Below, in pieces: positions 17,522 to 25,454 of a stretch of DNA of 64,000 bases; the first letter of the stretch is position 1, and every line of letters begins with the position of its first letter. The translations under genes and the position numbers were made by a program. Source of the stretch: Amycolatopsis thermophila (GTDB lineage: Bacteria > Actinomycetota > Actinomycetes > Mycobacteriales > Pseudonocardiaceae); contig NZ_JAUSUT010000001.1 of the NCBI RefSeq assembly GCF_030814215.1, forward strand, positions 186,001-250,000, given 5' to 3'. The notes under the pieces were generated by a model. That model was not told the origin of the DNA. It worked only from the letters and a program-made list of their open reading frames with translations, and did no database searches.

Positions 17522-18508
17522 TCATGCCAGCCCCAGCTCCTTCAGCACCCCGGCCACCCGGTCGTTCTCCGATTTCAGGAACGCGGCGAAATCGTCCCCG
17601 GGCTGGAAGGCGGGTGTCCATCCGTTGCGTTGCAGGGCATCCCGCCACTGGGGCGTGTCCTGCAGCCGCGTGAAGAGGCCGATCAGCCGCTCGCGGTCGG
17701 GGTCCGACAGGCCCGGCGGCGCGACGATTCCGCGCCAGTTGGTGAACGAAACGTCCACACCGGACTCCCGCAGCGTGGGCGCGTCGATGCCCGGCACGCG
17801 TTGCGGTCCGGTCACCGCGAGCGCCCGCAGCGCACCCGACGCGATCTGGTCCCGCGTCTCGCCGATGCCGGACACCCCGAAGCCGACCTTGCCGCCCAGC
17901 ACGGACGCCATCAGCTCGCCCCCGCCGTCGAACGGGATGTAGTTCACCCGCGGCGGCGCGATCCCGGCGGCCTGCGCCATCAGCATCGGCGCGAGGTGGT
18001 CCGGCCCGCCGGGCGCGGACCCGCCACCGACCGGCACACTGCCCGGATCGGCCCGCCACGCCTCCACCAGCTGCTGGATCGTCTGGTACGGCGAGTCCTT
18101 GCTGACCACGATGATGTCGGACTCCTCGGTCAGCTTCGCGACCGCGGTGGTGTCCTGCAACGACGACGGCGACTTGTTGGTGTACACCGAACCCACCACG
18201 CCAAGCCCCATGGACATGGCGAGCTTGCCGTTGCCGCGCTCGTTCACCAGCCGTCCGAGGCCGACCGTGCCGCCGGCGCCGGGCAGGTTGAACACCTCGA
18301 TGTTGCCGTTGAGCCCGGCGTCCTCGATCGCCTTCACCGCCGTGCGGGCGGTGATGTCGTAGCCGCCGCCGGGCGAGTTGGGGACCATCATCCGCAGGCC
18401 CCGGATCTGGGGCCCGGTCTCCTCGCCGCCCGCCGACACCAGCGGGGGGATCAGGAGCAGTGCCGCGGCCGCGCCGAGAACGGCCAGCCACGCCTTGCGA
18501 TTCTTCAT
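17522..18508 (-). CDS. tctC: Tripartite tricarboxylate transporter binding protein TctC
   Basis: 328 residues from ATG 18508 (GAGG 8 nt upstream). Residues 1-~27 are a signal peptide (MKNRK, then a hydrophobic core). The mature part carries Bug/TctC features: MMVPNSPGGGYDITAR near the start, GDIxVFNLPGAGGTVGL, and a YNxxPSGGG-like stretch YIPFDGGGELMASVLGG. The extracytoplasmic protein delivers substrate to TctA-TctB. It is the first gene of the minus-strand unit and starts 139 bp from the divergent histidine kinase. Confidence 0.93.
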   Translation of the reverse strand: MKNRKAWLAVLGAAAALLLIPPLVSAGGEETGPQIRGLRMMVPNSPGGGYDITARTAVKAIEDAGLNGNIEVFNLPGAGGTVGLGRLVNERGNGKLAMSMGLGVVGSVYTNKSPSSLQDTTAVAKLTEESDIIVVSKDSPYQTIQQLVEAWRADPGSVPVGGGSAPGGPDHLAPMLMAQAAGIAPPRVNYIPFDGGGELMASVLGGKVGFGVSGIGETRDQIASGALRALAVTGPQRVPGIDAPTLRESGVDVSFTNWRGIVAPPGLSDPDRERLIGLFTRLQDTPQWRDALQRNGWTPAFQPGDDFAAFLKSENDRVAGVLKELGLA

Positions 18509-18592
18509 CAGCGCACCTCGTTGTGGACTTTCGTCGTGGCGCATCCTGCCGCCCGCCCACGCCGCTGTCACCCGTTGCGCACTTATCGATCC

Positions 18593-18610
18593 TTGTGGTC
18601 ATTGTGGTCA
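18593..18610. promoter_or_regulatory. Direct repeat TTGTGGTCA x2 in the tctC/kinase gap
   Basis: Two perfect 9-bp copies lie head to tail at 18593-18601 and 18602-18610, within the divergent promoter region. CitB/DcuR-type regulators bind repeated sites upstream of carboxylate transporters, so this is the best candidate for the site of the adjacent response regulator. Confidence 0.5.
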
Positions 18611-18647
18611 CGGGCCACACCGCGCCCGCGGATGCGATAGTGGGGGC

Positions 18648-20207
18648 GTGGGTGCGCAAGGATCGCTGGCCCGCCAGCTGCTGGGCTGGCAGCTGATCAT
18701 CGTGTTCGCCCTGCTCGCATGCGTGTTCGGCTACTCCGCCGTGCAGTCCGACCGCACCTTCACCGACACGCAGGGCCGCAAGCTCCTCGCCGTCGCCGAA
18801 CAGGTCGCCGCCACCGCCGGGGTGCGCGCGAGCCTCGCCGACCCGGTGCGCCGCGACGCGCTGCCGGCCTTCGCCGAGAGCGCGCGCACCCTCTCCGGAG
18901 CCGACTCGGTGATCATCGCCGCCCCGGACCGGCGCATCCTCACCTCGCCCGACCCGAACCAGCTGCGCACCGAACTCCCCCTCGGCGCCAGCACCGTGCT
19001 GCACGGCCGCGCGTGGGTCGGCGAGATCGGCGGACAGCTCGTCGCGCACGTGCCGGTGATCGGCGACGCGGGACAGACCCTCGGGATCGTCGCCGCCGGC
19101 ACCGAAACCCCCGGCTTCTTCGAGGGCGTCGCCAACTCCCCCGGCACCGCGCTGACCCTGCTGGCCATCGCCACGGTCGTCGGCGTCGCCGGGTCGCTGC
19201 TGCTCACCTGGCGCGTGAAACGGCAGACCCTGGGCATGGAGCCGCGCCAGATCACCGCGCTGGCCGAGCACCGCGAGGCGCTGCTGCACGGCATCAAGGA
19301 GGGCGTCCTCGGCCTGGACGAGCAGCACCGCGTCACCCTCGTCAACGACCAGGCCCGCGACCTGCTGGCCCTGCCCGAGGCCTGCGTGGGACGCCCGGTG
19401 ACGGAGCTGGGCCTCAACGAACGGCTCACCGACGTGCTCACCGGCCGCGCCCAGGGCGTCGACCAGATCGGTTTGCGGGCCGGCCGGGTGCTGGCGCTCA
19501 ACCGCATGCCGATCGCGCGCGGCGCGGTCGTCACGTTGCGGGACCGCACCGAACTGGCGACGCTGCGCGAAGAGCTCGAAGCGACCACCCGCGCCACCGA
19601 CACGCTGCGCGCGCAGGCCCACGAGTTCACCAACCGCCTGCACATCATCGCCGGGCTGATCGAACTGGGCGAGTACGACGAGGTGCGGCACTACGTCGAC
19701 CTGGTCAGCCAGGCGCACGAGAAGTGGCACGAGGAGGTGACCGCGCACATCGCCGACTCGGCCGTCGCGGCGCTGCTCGTCGCGAAGGCGAGCCTGGCCG
19801 CCGAACGCGGTGCCGGGCTGCGGCTGGCGCCCGGCACGCGACTGGACGATGTGGACGACCAGCTGTCCGCGGACCTGGTGACCGTCGTCGGCAACCTCGT
19901 GGACAACGCCCTCGACGCGCTCGCCGGCCGGGACGGGGACTGGATCGAGGTGGAGATCCGCCAGGATGGCGACGCGGTGTCGGTCGTGGTGCGCGACTCC
20001 GGGCCCGGGGTGGCGCCGGAGATCGCGACCGAGGTGTTCACCCACGGCTTCACCACGAAGGCCGCCGAGCACGGCGGACAGCGGGGGCTCGGCCTGGCGC
20101 TGACGCGGCAGACGTGCAAGCGCCGGGGCGGGTCGGTGGCCGTGCACAACGCCGACGGCGCGGTGTTCACCGCCGTCCTGCCCCGGCGGGCGGAGGTGCC
20201 GCGGTGA
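18648..20207 (+). CDS. CitA/DcuS-type sensor histidine kinase
   Basis: 519 residues from GTG 18648. A first membrane helix (~14-31) and a second (~165-190) enclose an extracytoplasmic PDC/Cache sensor domain that would read carboxylate levels. A cytoplasmic PAS domain follows, then the HisKA-type segment RAQAHEFTNRLHIIAGLI with the phospho-acceptor His. The ATPase domain has an N box (NLVDNALDAL), a G1 box (DSGPGVAP) and GLGLAL. Layout and length are standard for the CitA family. Its stop overlaps the response regulator start (GTGA). Confidence 0.93.
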   Translation: MGAQGSLARQLLGWQLIIVFALLACVFGYSAVQSDRTFTDTQGRKLLAVAEQVAATAGVRASLADPVRRDALPAFAESARTLSGADSVIIAAPDRRILTSPDPNQLRTELPLGASTVLHGRAWVGEIGGQLVAHVPVIGDAGQTLGIVAAGTETPGFFEGVANSPGTALTLLAIATVVGVAGSLLLTWRVKRQTLGMEPRQITALAEHREALLHGIKEGVLGLDEQHRVTLVNDQARDLLALPEACVGRPVTELGLNERLTDVLTGRAQGVDQIGLRAGRVLALNRMPIARGAVVTLRDRTELATLREELEATTRATDTLRAQAHEFTNRLHIIAGLIELGEYDEVRHYVDLVSQAHEKWHEEVTAHIADSAVAALLVAKASLAAERGAGLRLAPGTRLDDVDDQLSADLVTVVGNLVDNALDALAGRDGDWIEVEIRQDGDAVSVVVRDSGPGVAPEIATEVFTHGFTTKAAEHGGQRGLGLALTRQTCKRRGGSVAVHNADGAVFTAVLPRRAEVPR

Positions 20208-20881
20208 TCCGGGTCCTGGTGGTGGACGACGACTTCATGGTCGCGAAGGTCCACAGTGGATACGTGGCGCGGACGCCCGGCTTCGCGGTGGCCGGGGTCG
20301 CGCACACCGGCGCGGAGGCGCTGCGCGCTGCCCGCGAGCTCGCGCCCGACCTGGTGCTGCTGGACATCTACCTGCCGGACGTCGACGGCCTGGCGGTGCT
20401 GCGGCAGCTGCGCGCCGATCCGGGCACCCAGGACATCGACGTCCTGGTCATCACCGCGGCCCGGGACGTGGAGACCGTGCGGGGCGCGCTGCGCGGCGGG
20501 GCCCTGCACTACCTCATCAAGCCGTTCTCCTCGTCGGCGCTGCAGGCGCAGCTGGAGGAGTTCGCCGCGCGGCACCGGAAACTGCACCGCCTCGCGCAAC
20601 GCCACACCGCCGGGCAGGAGGACGTCGACGCGGTGTTCGGCGCCCGCACGCCGAAAGCGCTGCCCAAAGGTCTCACCGAGCAGACCGCCGAGCTGGTGCG
20701 GCAGGCCCTGCAGGCGCACCCGGACGGGTTGTCGGCCAGCGAGTGCGCGGGCGCCACGGACCTGTCCCGGCCCAGCGCCCGGCGGTACCTGGAGCACTTC
20801 GTCGCGGCCGGGCGGGCCGAAGTCCGCCTGCGCTACGGCGGGACCGGCCGGCCCGAGCGGCAATACCACTGGCGCGGCTGA
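20204..20881 (+). CDS. CitB/DcuR-type response regulator
   Basis: 225 residues, GTG start inside the kinase stop, so translation is coupled. The receiver domain has Asp8-Asp10, phospho-acceptor Asp54 (LVLLDIYLPD), Thr near 84 and the YLIKPF lysine near 105. The C-terminal part ends in a helix-turn-helix (GLSASECAGATDLSRPSARRYLEHF) typical of CitB/DcuR regulators. Expected role is activation of tctC-tctB-tctA when the kinase senses substrate. Confidence 0.93.
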   Translation: MIRVLVVDDDFMVAKVHSGYVARTPGFAVAGVAHTGAEALRAARELAPDLVLLDIYLPDVDGLAVLRQLRADPGTQDIDVLVITAARDVETVRGALRGGALHYLIKPFSSSALQAQLEEFAARHRKLHRLAQRHTAGQEDVDAVFGARTPKALPKGLTEQTAELVRQALQAHPDGLSASECAGATDLSRPSARRYLEHFVAAGRAEVRLRYGGTGRPERQYHWRG

Positions 20882-20902
20882 GTTCCCGTTAGGGTGCCGC
20901 CG

Positions 20903-21907
20903 GTGAGCACGCAGCCGATCCCCGTGGTCCTGGTCGCCGGTTACCTGGGCTCGGGCAAGACGACACTGGTCAACCACCTGCTGACGCACGCGCGCGACCA
21001 CCGCATCGGGGTGGTCGTCAACGACTTCGGCCGCATCAACGTGGACGCCCTGGCGGTCGCCGGGCAGGTCGATGCGATGCTGCCGATGGGCAACGGGTGC
21101 CTGTGCTGCGCGGTCGACTCCGCGGGCCTGGACCGGATGCTGGAACGGCTGACCGAGCCCGAACTGGGCATCGACGCGATCGTCATCGAGGCGAGCGGAC
21201 TGGCCGAGCCGCGGGACCTGGTGCGCATGTTGCTGGCCGGCGAGAACCCGCGGATCGCCTACGGCGGCCTGGTCGAGGTCGTGGACGCGGTCGAGTTCGA
21301 GGGCAACCGCGTGCGCCACCCCGAACTGGACGAGCACCTGCGCTTCGCCGACCTGGTGGTGCTGAACAAGACCGATCAGCGGGACGACGACGCACTCCTG
21401 GAACTGGTGCGCAAGGTCAGCGGGGGACGGCCCGTCGTGCGGGCGTCGTTCGGCGCGATCGATCCGGGCCTGCTGTTCGACCCGGGTGCGCCCGAGCCGG
21501 TGGCGCGGCAGCTGTCGTTCGACGACCTGCGGCACGAGGACGGCCACCACCACGCGCACCTGCACGAGGGCTACCGCACCGTCGAGTTCAGCACGGACAC
21601 GCCGATCCACCCGCGGCGGCTGCTGGCCTTCCTGACCGAGCGGCCGGCCGGGCTGTACCGGATGAAGGGGCCGGTGCACTTCGGCGTGCCCGGCCACGAC
21701 GACCGGTTCCTGCTGCAGACGGTCGGGCCGTACTTGCGGTTCCACCGCTCGCCGTGGGACGGCGAAACAGCCGGCACCCGGCTGGTGCTGATCGGGACCG
21801 GTCTCGACTCCGACGACCTGCTCACGCGCCTGGCGGCCTGCGCCGAACCCGATCCGGCGGCCCGCACCGAGCGGGCGATCCTGCCGGTGCTCAAGCACTG
21901 CGGCTAG
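20903..21907 (+). CDS. CobW/COG0523-family GTPase (metallochaperone)
   Basis: 334 residues from GTG 20903; a GTG 9 bp earlier is possible. Walker A GYLGSGKTT is at ~13-21. The metal-binding GCLCC motif is at 65-69, an IEASGLAEP switch follows, and LNKTDQ gives base specificity. Before the C-terminal domain there is a His-rich stretch HEDGHHHAHLH, a common metal reservoir in zinc-responsive members. These GTPases insert zinc, cobalt or iron into client enzymes. No client or metal-responsive site is recognisable nearby. A small hairpin follows. Confidence 0.9.
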   Translation: MSTQPIPVVLVAGYLGSGKTTLVNHLLTHARDHRIGVVVNDFGRINVDALAVAGQVDAMLPMGNGCLCCAVDSAGLDRMLERLTEPELGIDAIVIEASGLAEPRDLVRMLLAGENPRIAYGGLVEVVDAVEFEGNRVRHPELDEHLRFADLVVLNKTDQRDDDALLELVRKVSGGRPVVRASFGAIDPGLLFDPGAPEPVARQLSFDDLRHEDGHHHAHLHEGYRTVEFSTDTPIHPRRLLAFLTERPAGLYRMKGPVHFGVPGHDDRFLLQTVGPYLRFHRSPWDGETAGTRLVLIGTGLDSDDLLTRLAACAEPDPAARTERAILPVLKHCG

Positions 21908-21916
21908 GAATGCCGT

Positions 21917-21931
21917 CCCCGAGAATCGGGG
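21917..21931 (+). terminator. Short hairpin after the CobW-family gene
   Basis: CCCCGA-GAA-TCGGGG, 6-bp stem, 9 bp after the stop codon. Weak but well placed. Confidence 0.45.
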
Positions 21932-21957
21932 CCTACGATACCCGGAATCACTTGTGG

Positions 21958-21972
21958 GATTGTTCAACAATC
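21958..21972. promoter_or_regulatory. Perfect 15-bp palindrome GATTGTTCAACAATC
   Basis: Two 7-bp arms around a central C, 75-89 bp upstream of the secreted-protein ATG. Close relatives lie at 8950-8964 (13/15) and 25379-25393 (13/15), each also upstream of a gene. The pattern resembles GntR/FadR-type operators (TTGTnnAACAA). Confidence 0.55.
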
Positions 21973-22046
21973 GCTATCTTGTGATCCACATCGCCGGCAG
22001 ATCGGCGGTGGGTTCTGCCTCTCGAAACCGAAATGAGGTTCGTTCC

Positions 22047-22436
22047 ATGCACAAGCTCCAGGCGGCCGTCGTCGTCGCCGGTATCGCGGCGACCTGCGTG
22101 ATCGGCGGCACCGCCGAAGCGGCCGCAGCCGGGGTCACCTGCGGCGGCGTCTCCTACCAGGGCCTCAGCCGCGGCAACGCCTGCTACTACAGCGACGGTG
22201 ACAAGATCCTCGTCAGCGACGTCCGCAAGGACGGCTACTGGGTCTACGCCCATGTCGTCGACGAGCCGGTGAGCGCTCCGCACAACGACTACTACTGCAA
22301 CAACAAGAAGGGCGGCGGCACGACCGTCACCTGCGGCCGGAACGCGAAGGAGGGCGGCAAGGTGCGGTTCTCGATCACCGTCATGCGGGGCGACACCTTC
22401 CTGGCCAGCAGCGGCCCGATCTCCGCGAGGTCCTGA
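22047..22436 (+). CDS. Small secreted protein, four cysteines, unknown
   Basis: 129 residues, ATG with ATGAGG upstream. A clear Sec signal peptide covers residues 1-~29 (MHKLQ, hydrophobic core, AEAAAA). The mature ~100 residues contain four Cys (TCGG, ACYY, YYCNN, VTCGR), enough for two disulfides, and alternate polar and aromatic residues as in a small beta-domain. No family was recognised. It is monocistronic, with a perfect palindromic operator-like site upstream and a perfect terminator behind. Confidence 0.75.
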   Translation: MHKLQAAVVVAGIAATCVIGGTAEAAAAGVTCGGVSYQGLSRGNACYYSDGDKILVSDVRKDGYWVYAHVVDEPVSAPHNDYYCNNKKGGGTTVTCGRNAKEGGKVRFSITVMRGDTFLASSGPISARS

Positions 22437-22437
22437 G

Positions 22438-22465
22438 CCGGCCGGGTTCCGCGGAACCCGGCCGG
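22438..22465 (+). terminator. Perfect 13-bp terminator hairpin
   Basis: CCGGCCGGGTTCC pairs with GGAACCCGGCCGG across a 2-nt centre, immediately after the secreted-protein stop. Confidence 0.85.
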
Positions 22466-22521
22466 TAACCCCCCGGCGGTGGGGCGCGATAGGCGAAGCA
22501 ACCCGGCGAGGAGTGGTTCGC

Positions 22522-22728
22522 ATGCGCGCATCCGCGATCAGGTGGTTCTGGCCGGCCGTGGCACTGGCGTTCGCCGGCACCGCCGCCGTCGAGATCTACG
22601 TGGCCGTGACCATGGTCGCGACCTGGGCGTGGATGCTGGCGGCGGTGCTCGTCCTCGCCTCGGGTGGGTGCGCCGCGGCCGCCTTTCGCCGGGAACGGGT
22701 CAGCCCGCCGCGGGGCCCCGGAGTCTGA
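22522..22728 (+). CDS. Small membrane protein, unknown
   Basis: 68 residues from ATG 22522, with AGGAG upstream. Two hydrophobic helices (~8-28 and ~31-52) are followed by a short basic tail (FRRERV). There are no motifs. It precedes the GAF-ANTAR gene by 35 bp on the same strand and may be co-transcribed with it. Function unknown; small integral membrane proteins of this kind are hard to classify. Confidence 0.5.
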   Translation: MRASAIRWFWPAVALAFAGTAAVEIYVAVTMVATWAWMLAAVLVLASGGCAAAAFRRERVSPPRGPGV

Positions 22729-22763
22729 ACACGGCGGGCCCGGCTCTGTCGCCCCGGGCGCGC

Positions 22764-23498
22764 ATGGACAAGACTGTGCTGGTGACGGACGAACTCATCA
22801 GGCCCGCCGAAGGTGCCGAACTCGCGGATGCGCTGAGCGCGGTCGTGCGCACCCTCGAGCCGGAGCCGGACGTCGAGCGGACGGTGGCCAACATCGTGCG
22901 CGCCGTGGCCGCGACGGTGCCGGGCACCGAGGACGCGGGGGTCTCCCTGCTCGACTCGGGTGAGCTGAAGTCCGTCGCCCCGTCCAGCGAGCGGGTGTCG
23001 CGGCTGGACCAGTTGCAGCACAAGCTCGGCGAGGGCCCGTGCGTGGACGCGGTCTTCGAGGACCCGGTCTACCGCACCGGCGACATCGGGGCGGACAGGC
23101 GCTGGCCGCGGTTCGGTTCCGGTGCCGCCGAGCTGGGGATCCGCTCGATGCTCGCCGTCCGCCTGTTCACCGGCAAGACGTTGCTCGGGGCGCTGAACCT
23201 GTACGCCACCGAGCGCGACGCCTTCGACCAGTCGGCCGAGCACGTGGCCGGCCTGTTCGCCGCCCACGCGGCGGTCGCCCTGGCCGGTTCGCGGGCCCAG
23301 GCGCAGCTGCGCAACGCGCTGGGAACCCGCGACGTGATCTCGATGGCGAAGGGCATCCTGATGGAACGCCACCGCGTGACCGACGACCAGGCGTTCGACC
23401 TGCTGGTGCGCGCGTCGCAGAACTCGAACCGCAAGCTCTACGACGTCGCGCGCTGGCTGGTGACCGGGACCAACAACGCCATCAACGAGGGCAACTAG
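22764..23498 (+). CDS. GAF and ANTAR domain regulator
   Basis: 244 residues. ATG 22764 was chosen because the sequence upstream is low-complexity Arg/Gly. Residues ~35-170 form a GAF sensor domain (GVSLLDSGELKSVAPSS, LGEGPCVDAVFEDPVY, GALNLYATERDAFD). Residues ~180-240 are an ANTAR RNA-binding domain (RDVISMAKGILMERHRVTDD, then AFDLLVRASQNSNRKLYDVA). ANTAR proteins bind paired hexaloop RNA hairpins and prevent transcription termination. No target hairpins were recognised nearby, so its targets are probably elsewhere. Confidence 0.9.
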   Translation: MDKTVLVTDELIRPAEGAELADALSAVVRTLEPEPDVERTVANIVRAVAATVPGTEDAGVSLLDSGELKSVAPSSERVSRLDQLQHKLGEGPCVDAVFEDPVYRTGDIGADRRWPRFGSGAAELGIRSMLAVRLFTGKTLLGALNLYATERDAFDQSAEHVAGLFAAHAAVALAGSRAQAQLRNALGTRDVISMAKGILMERHRVTDDQAFDLLVRASQNSNRKLYDVARWLVTGTNNAINEGN

Positions 23499-23515
23499 GG
23501 GCCGCCCGGACGCCG

Positions 23516-23535
23516 CGCCCGCCCAGACGGGCGCT
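23516..23535 (+). terminator. Hairpin after the GAF-ANTAR gene
   Basis: GCGCCCG-CCCAGA-CGGGCGC, 7-bp perfect stem, 17 bp after the stop codon. Confidence 0.55.
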
Positions 23536-23623
23536 TGGCATGTCCGGCACCCGCTGCGGCCTGACGAGCAAACGCTCACTGACCGCCTACGGCCACCGAC
23601 ACCAACTTCACGGAATCACTCGT

Positions 23624-24394
23624 CTAGTCGAAAGAACCGCCGCGGCCGGCGCCGGCCGCGAAGCGTTGCGCTCCGCTCGCCGCGTCGGTGGCCAGTGAGG
23701 TCAGGCCGTGCCGCCATTCGTTGGCCATCGCGGCCGGCTCGTCGAGCCCGTCCTGTTCGAGCAGCGACAGCCGGTCCTCGCGGAGGCACGTCTGCGGGAA
23801 GCGCGCGAGGCCCGCGGCGAGTTCCTCGGCCGCGGCGCGCTCGGTGCCGGCCGGCACCACCCGGTTCGCCAGGCCCATCGCCAGTGCCTCCGGCGCGGGC
23901 ACCGGACGGCCGGTGAGCACCAGGTCCATCGCCCGGCTCTGCCCGATCAGCCGGGGCAACCGGACCGTCCCGCCGTCGATCAGCGGCACACCCCAGCGGC
24001 GGCAGAACACGCCGAAGACCGCGTCCTCCGCGGCCACCCGCAGATCGCACCACAGGGCCAGTTCCAGTCCGCCCGCCACGGCGTGACCGGCGACCGCGGC
24101 GATCACCGGCTTGCCCAGGCGCAGCCGCGTCGGGCCCATCGGGCCGGGACCGTCGTCGCTGACGCGGTTGCCGCGCTCGGTGCCCAGAGCCTTGAGGTCG
24201 GCACCGGCGCAGAACGTGCCGCCCTCGCCCCACAGCACGGCGACCGAGGCGGTCTCGTCGGCGTCGAACGTCTCGAAGGCCTCCAGCAGGGCCTGCGCGG
24301 TGGGGCCGTCGACGGCGTTGCGCGCGTGCGGCCGGGACAGGATCACGGTGTGGACCGGGCCGTTGCGCTCCACCCGGACGGCAGGTTCGACCAT
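23624..24394 (-). CDS. Enoyl-CoA hydratase/isomerase (crotonase) family protein
   Basis: 256 residues from ATG 24394; a GTG at 24412 would add six. Crotonase-fold features: oxyanion-hole segment GGTFCAGADLKAL, the second loop AVAGHAVAGGLELALWCDLR, and RRWGVPLIDGGTVRLPRLIG. The first Glu of a classical hydratase lies near ALWCDLRVAAEDAVFG, where the position is less typical, so hydratase versus isomerase activity is open. It stands alone, 44 bp from the MerR start-distal end, with no other beta-oxidation gene nearby. Confidence 0.85.
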   Translation of the reverse strand: MVEPAVRVERNGPVHTVILSRPHARNAVDGPTAQALLEAFETFDADETASVAVLWGEGGTFCAGADLKALGTERGNRVSDDGPGPMGPTRLRLGKPVIAAVAGHAVAGGLELALWCDLRVAAEDAVFGVFCRRWGVPLIDGGTVRLPRLIGQSRAMDLVLTGRPVPAPEALAMGLANRVVPAGTERAAAEELAAGLARFPQTCLREDRLSLLEQDGLDEPAAMANEWRHGLTSLATDAASGAQRFAAGAGRGGSFD

Positions 24395-24438
24395 GTGATC
24401 ACGTTTCCACACCGGCCATCGCCTGTCATCCGGCCCGC

Positions 24439-25323
24439 CTAGCTCAGTGCCTCCACCGCGTCCGGCAGGCTGGTCAGCCGGCGCGCGTCACCCGGGAGCG
24501 GGACGCCTTCCCAGCCGGGACCGGCCGCGTACAGGCGGGTGCCGGACAGTTCGCCGGCCGGGACCTGGCTCGCCAGCTCTGCCGAGTGGGCCCACACGAC
24601 CGTCGCCACGGGCTTGCGCGTCGTGACGGCCGTCAGCAGCGAGTGCGGCGGGACCCGCGCGCCGAGCGAGATGGTGCCCTTGCCGCGTTCGGCGAGCGCA
24701 TGGCGCAGCACCTCCAGCGGCAGCGAGTGCTGTTCGTCCGGGGCGCAGGCCAGCAGCACGGACGCCGGGCCGGTGTGGTTGCCCGCCGGGAGGGCGTGCA
24801 GCGCCGCGATGATGCCGTCGGTGGCCAGGTGCTCGACCTCGACCGGCCCGCCCGGCTCGGCGCACCGCTCACCGAGTTCCTGCAGGAACGGCACGAGCAG
24901 CTTCTGCCAGGTGTCGATCGTGCCGTGCCGGTCGAGGAACCCGACCACGATGCGGCGGAAGGCATCCGGGTCGAGCTTCTCGGCCGCGCCCCGCAGCGAC
25001 CGTCGCCGCCGGGACGCCACCCGGTCCGCCACGCGACCGGACACGATCGCGGGCGGAACGCCGCCCGCGCTGACGGTCGCGGCCGCGCTGGCCACCGGAA
25101 CGCCCTGCCGCACGAGGTGCACCACGCGTTCCAGGCGGCGCAGGTCGCCGACCGTGTAGCGGCGGTGCCGTCCGGGCTCCCGCGCGCTCGGGCCGAGGCC
25201 GTGCCTGCGGTCCCAGCTGCGCAGCGTCGCGACGGCGACACCGAGCCGGTCCGCCACCGCCGCGGGGGTCAGCACCGCCTCGGGCGGTACCGCTTCTCGC
25301 GCGGCCTGCCCCGTGCGGCTCAT
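24439..25323 (-). CDS. MerR family regulator with B12-binding-like domain
   Basis: 294 residues, ATG 25323. Residues ~18-85 form a MerR winged helix (AAVADRLGVAVATLRSWDRR, HRRYTVGDLRRLERV). The rest follows the LitR/CarH layout: a helical bundle, then a Rossmann B12 domain. In light sensors of this family a Trp nine residues before Glu-His caps adenosylcobalamin. Here Glu164-His165 are kept, but the Trp position is Cys154. The E-x-H ligand motif is kept as Glu197-Gln-His199. It may therefore bind a modified cobalamin or no longer sense light. A 15-bp near-palindrome lies 56-70 bp upstream of its start. Confidence 0.83.
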   Translation of the reverse strand: MSRTGQAAREAVPPEAVLTPAAVADRLGVAVATLRSWDRRHGLGPSAREPGRHRRYTVGDLRRLERVVHLVRQGVPVASAAATVSAGGVPPAIVSGRVADRVASRRRRSLRGAAEKLDPDAFRRIVVGFLDRHGTIDTWQKLLVPFLQELGERCAEPGGPVEVEHLATDGIIAALHALPAGNHTGPASVLLACAPDEQHSLPLEVLRHALAERGKGTISLGARVPPHSLLTAVTTRKPVATVVWAHSAELASQVPAGELSGTRLYAAGPGWEGVPLPGDARRLTSLPDAVEALS

Positions 25324-25378
25324 CCGTCCACGCCCCCCGATGACGTCCCACTACCACCCTTCCGGCGGTTCATCGTTA

Positions 25379-25393
25379 GATTGTGCAACATTC
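25379..25393. promoter_or_regulatory. Near-palindrome GATTGTGCAACATTC upstream of merR
   Basis: Matches 13 of 15 bases of the perfect palindrome at 21958. It sits 56-70 bp 5' of the MerR ATG, in the range of promoter or operator elements. Confidence 0.4.
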
Positions 25394-25454
25394 GCGAGGC
25401 AGATGGTTGATGATCGGCACGATGGGCGGGTCGGGCTCCGGTGCCCGGCCCGCC

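Noticed and set aside
16926-20147. Very long minus-strand open frame (over 1,000 codons) across tctC and the kinase gene
   Set aside because: It is antisense to two firmly identified genes; composition (Arg, Gly, His-rich, no hydrophobic core) is that of a G/C-rich shadow frame. Repeats such as VVDG come from the 18-bp DNA arrays.
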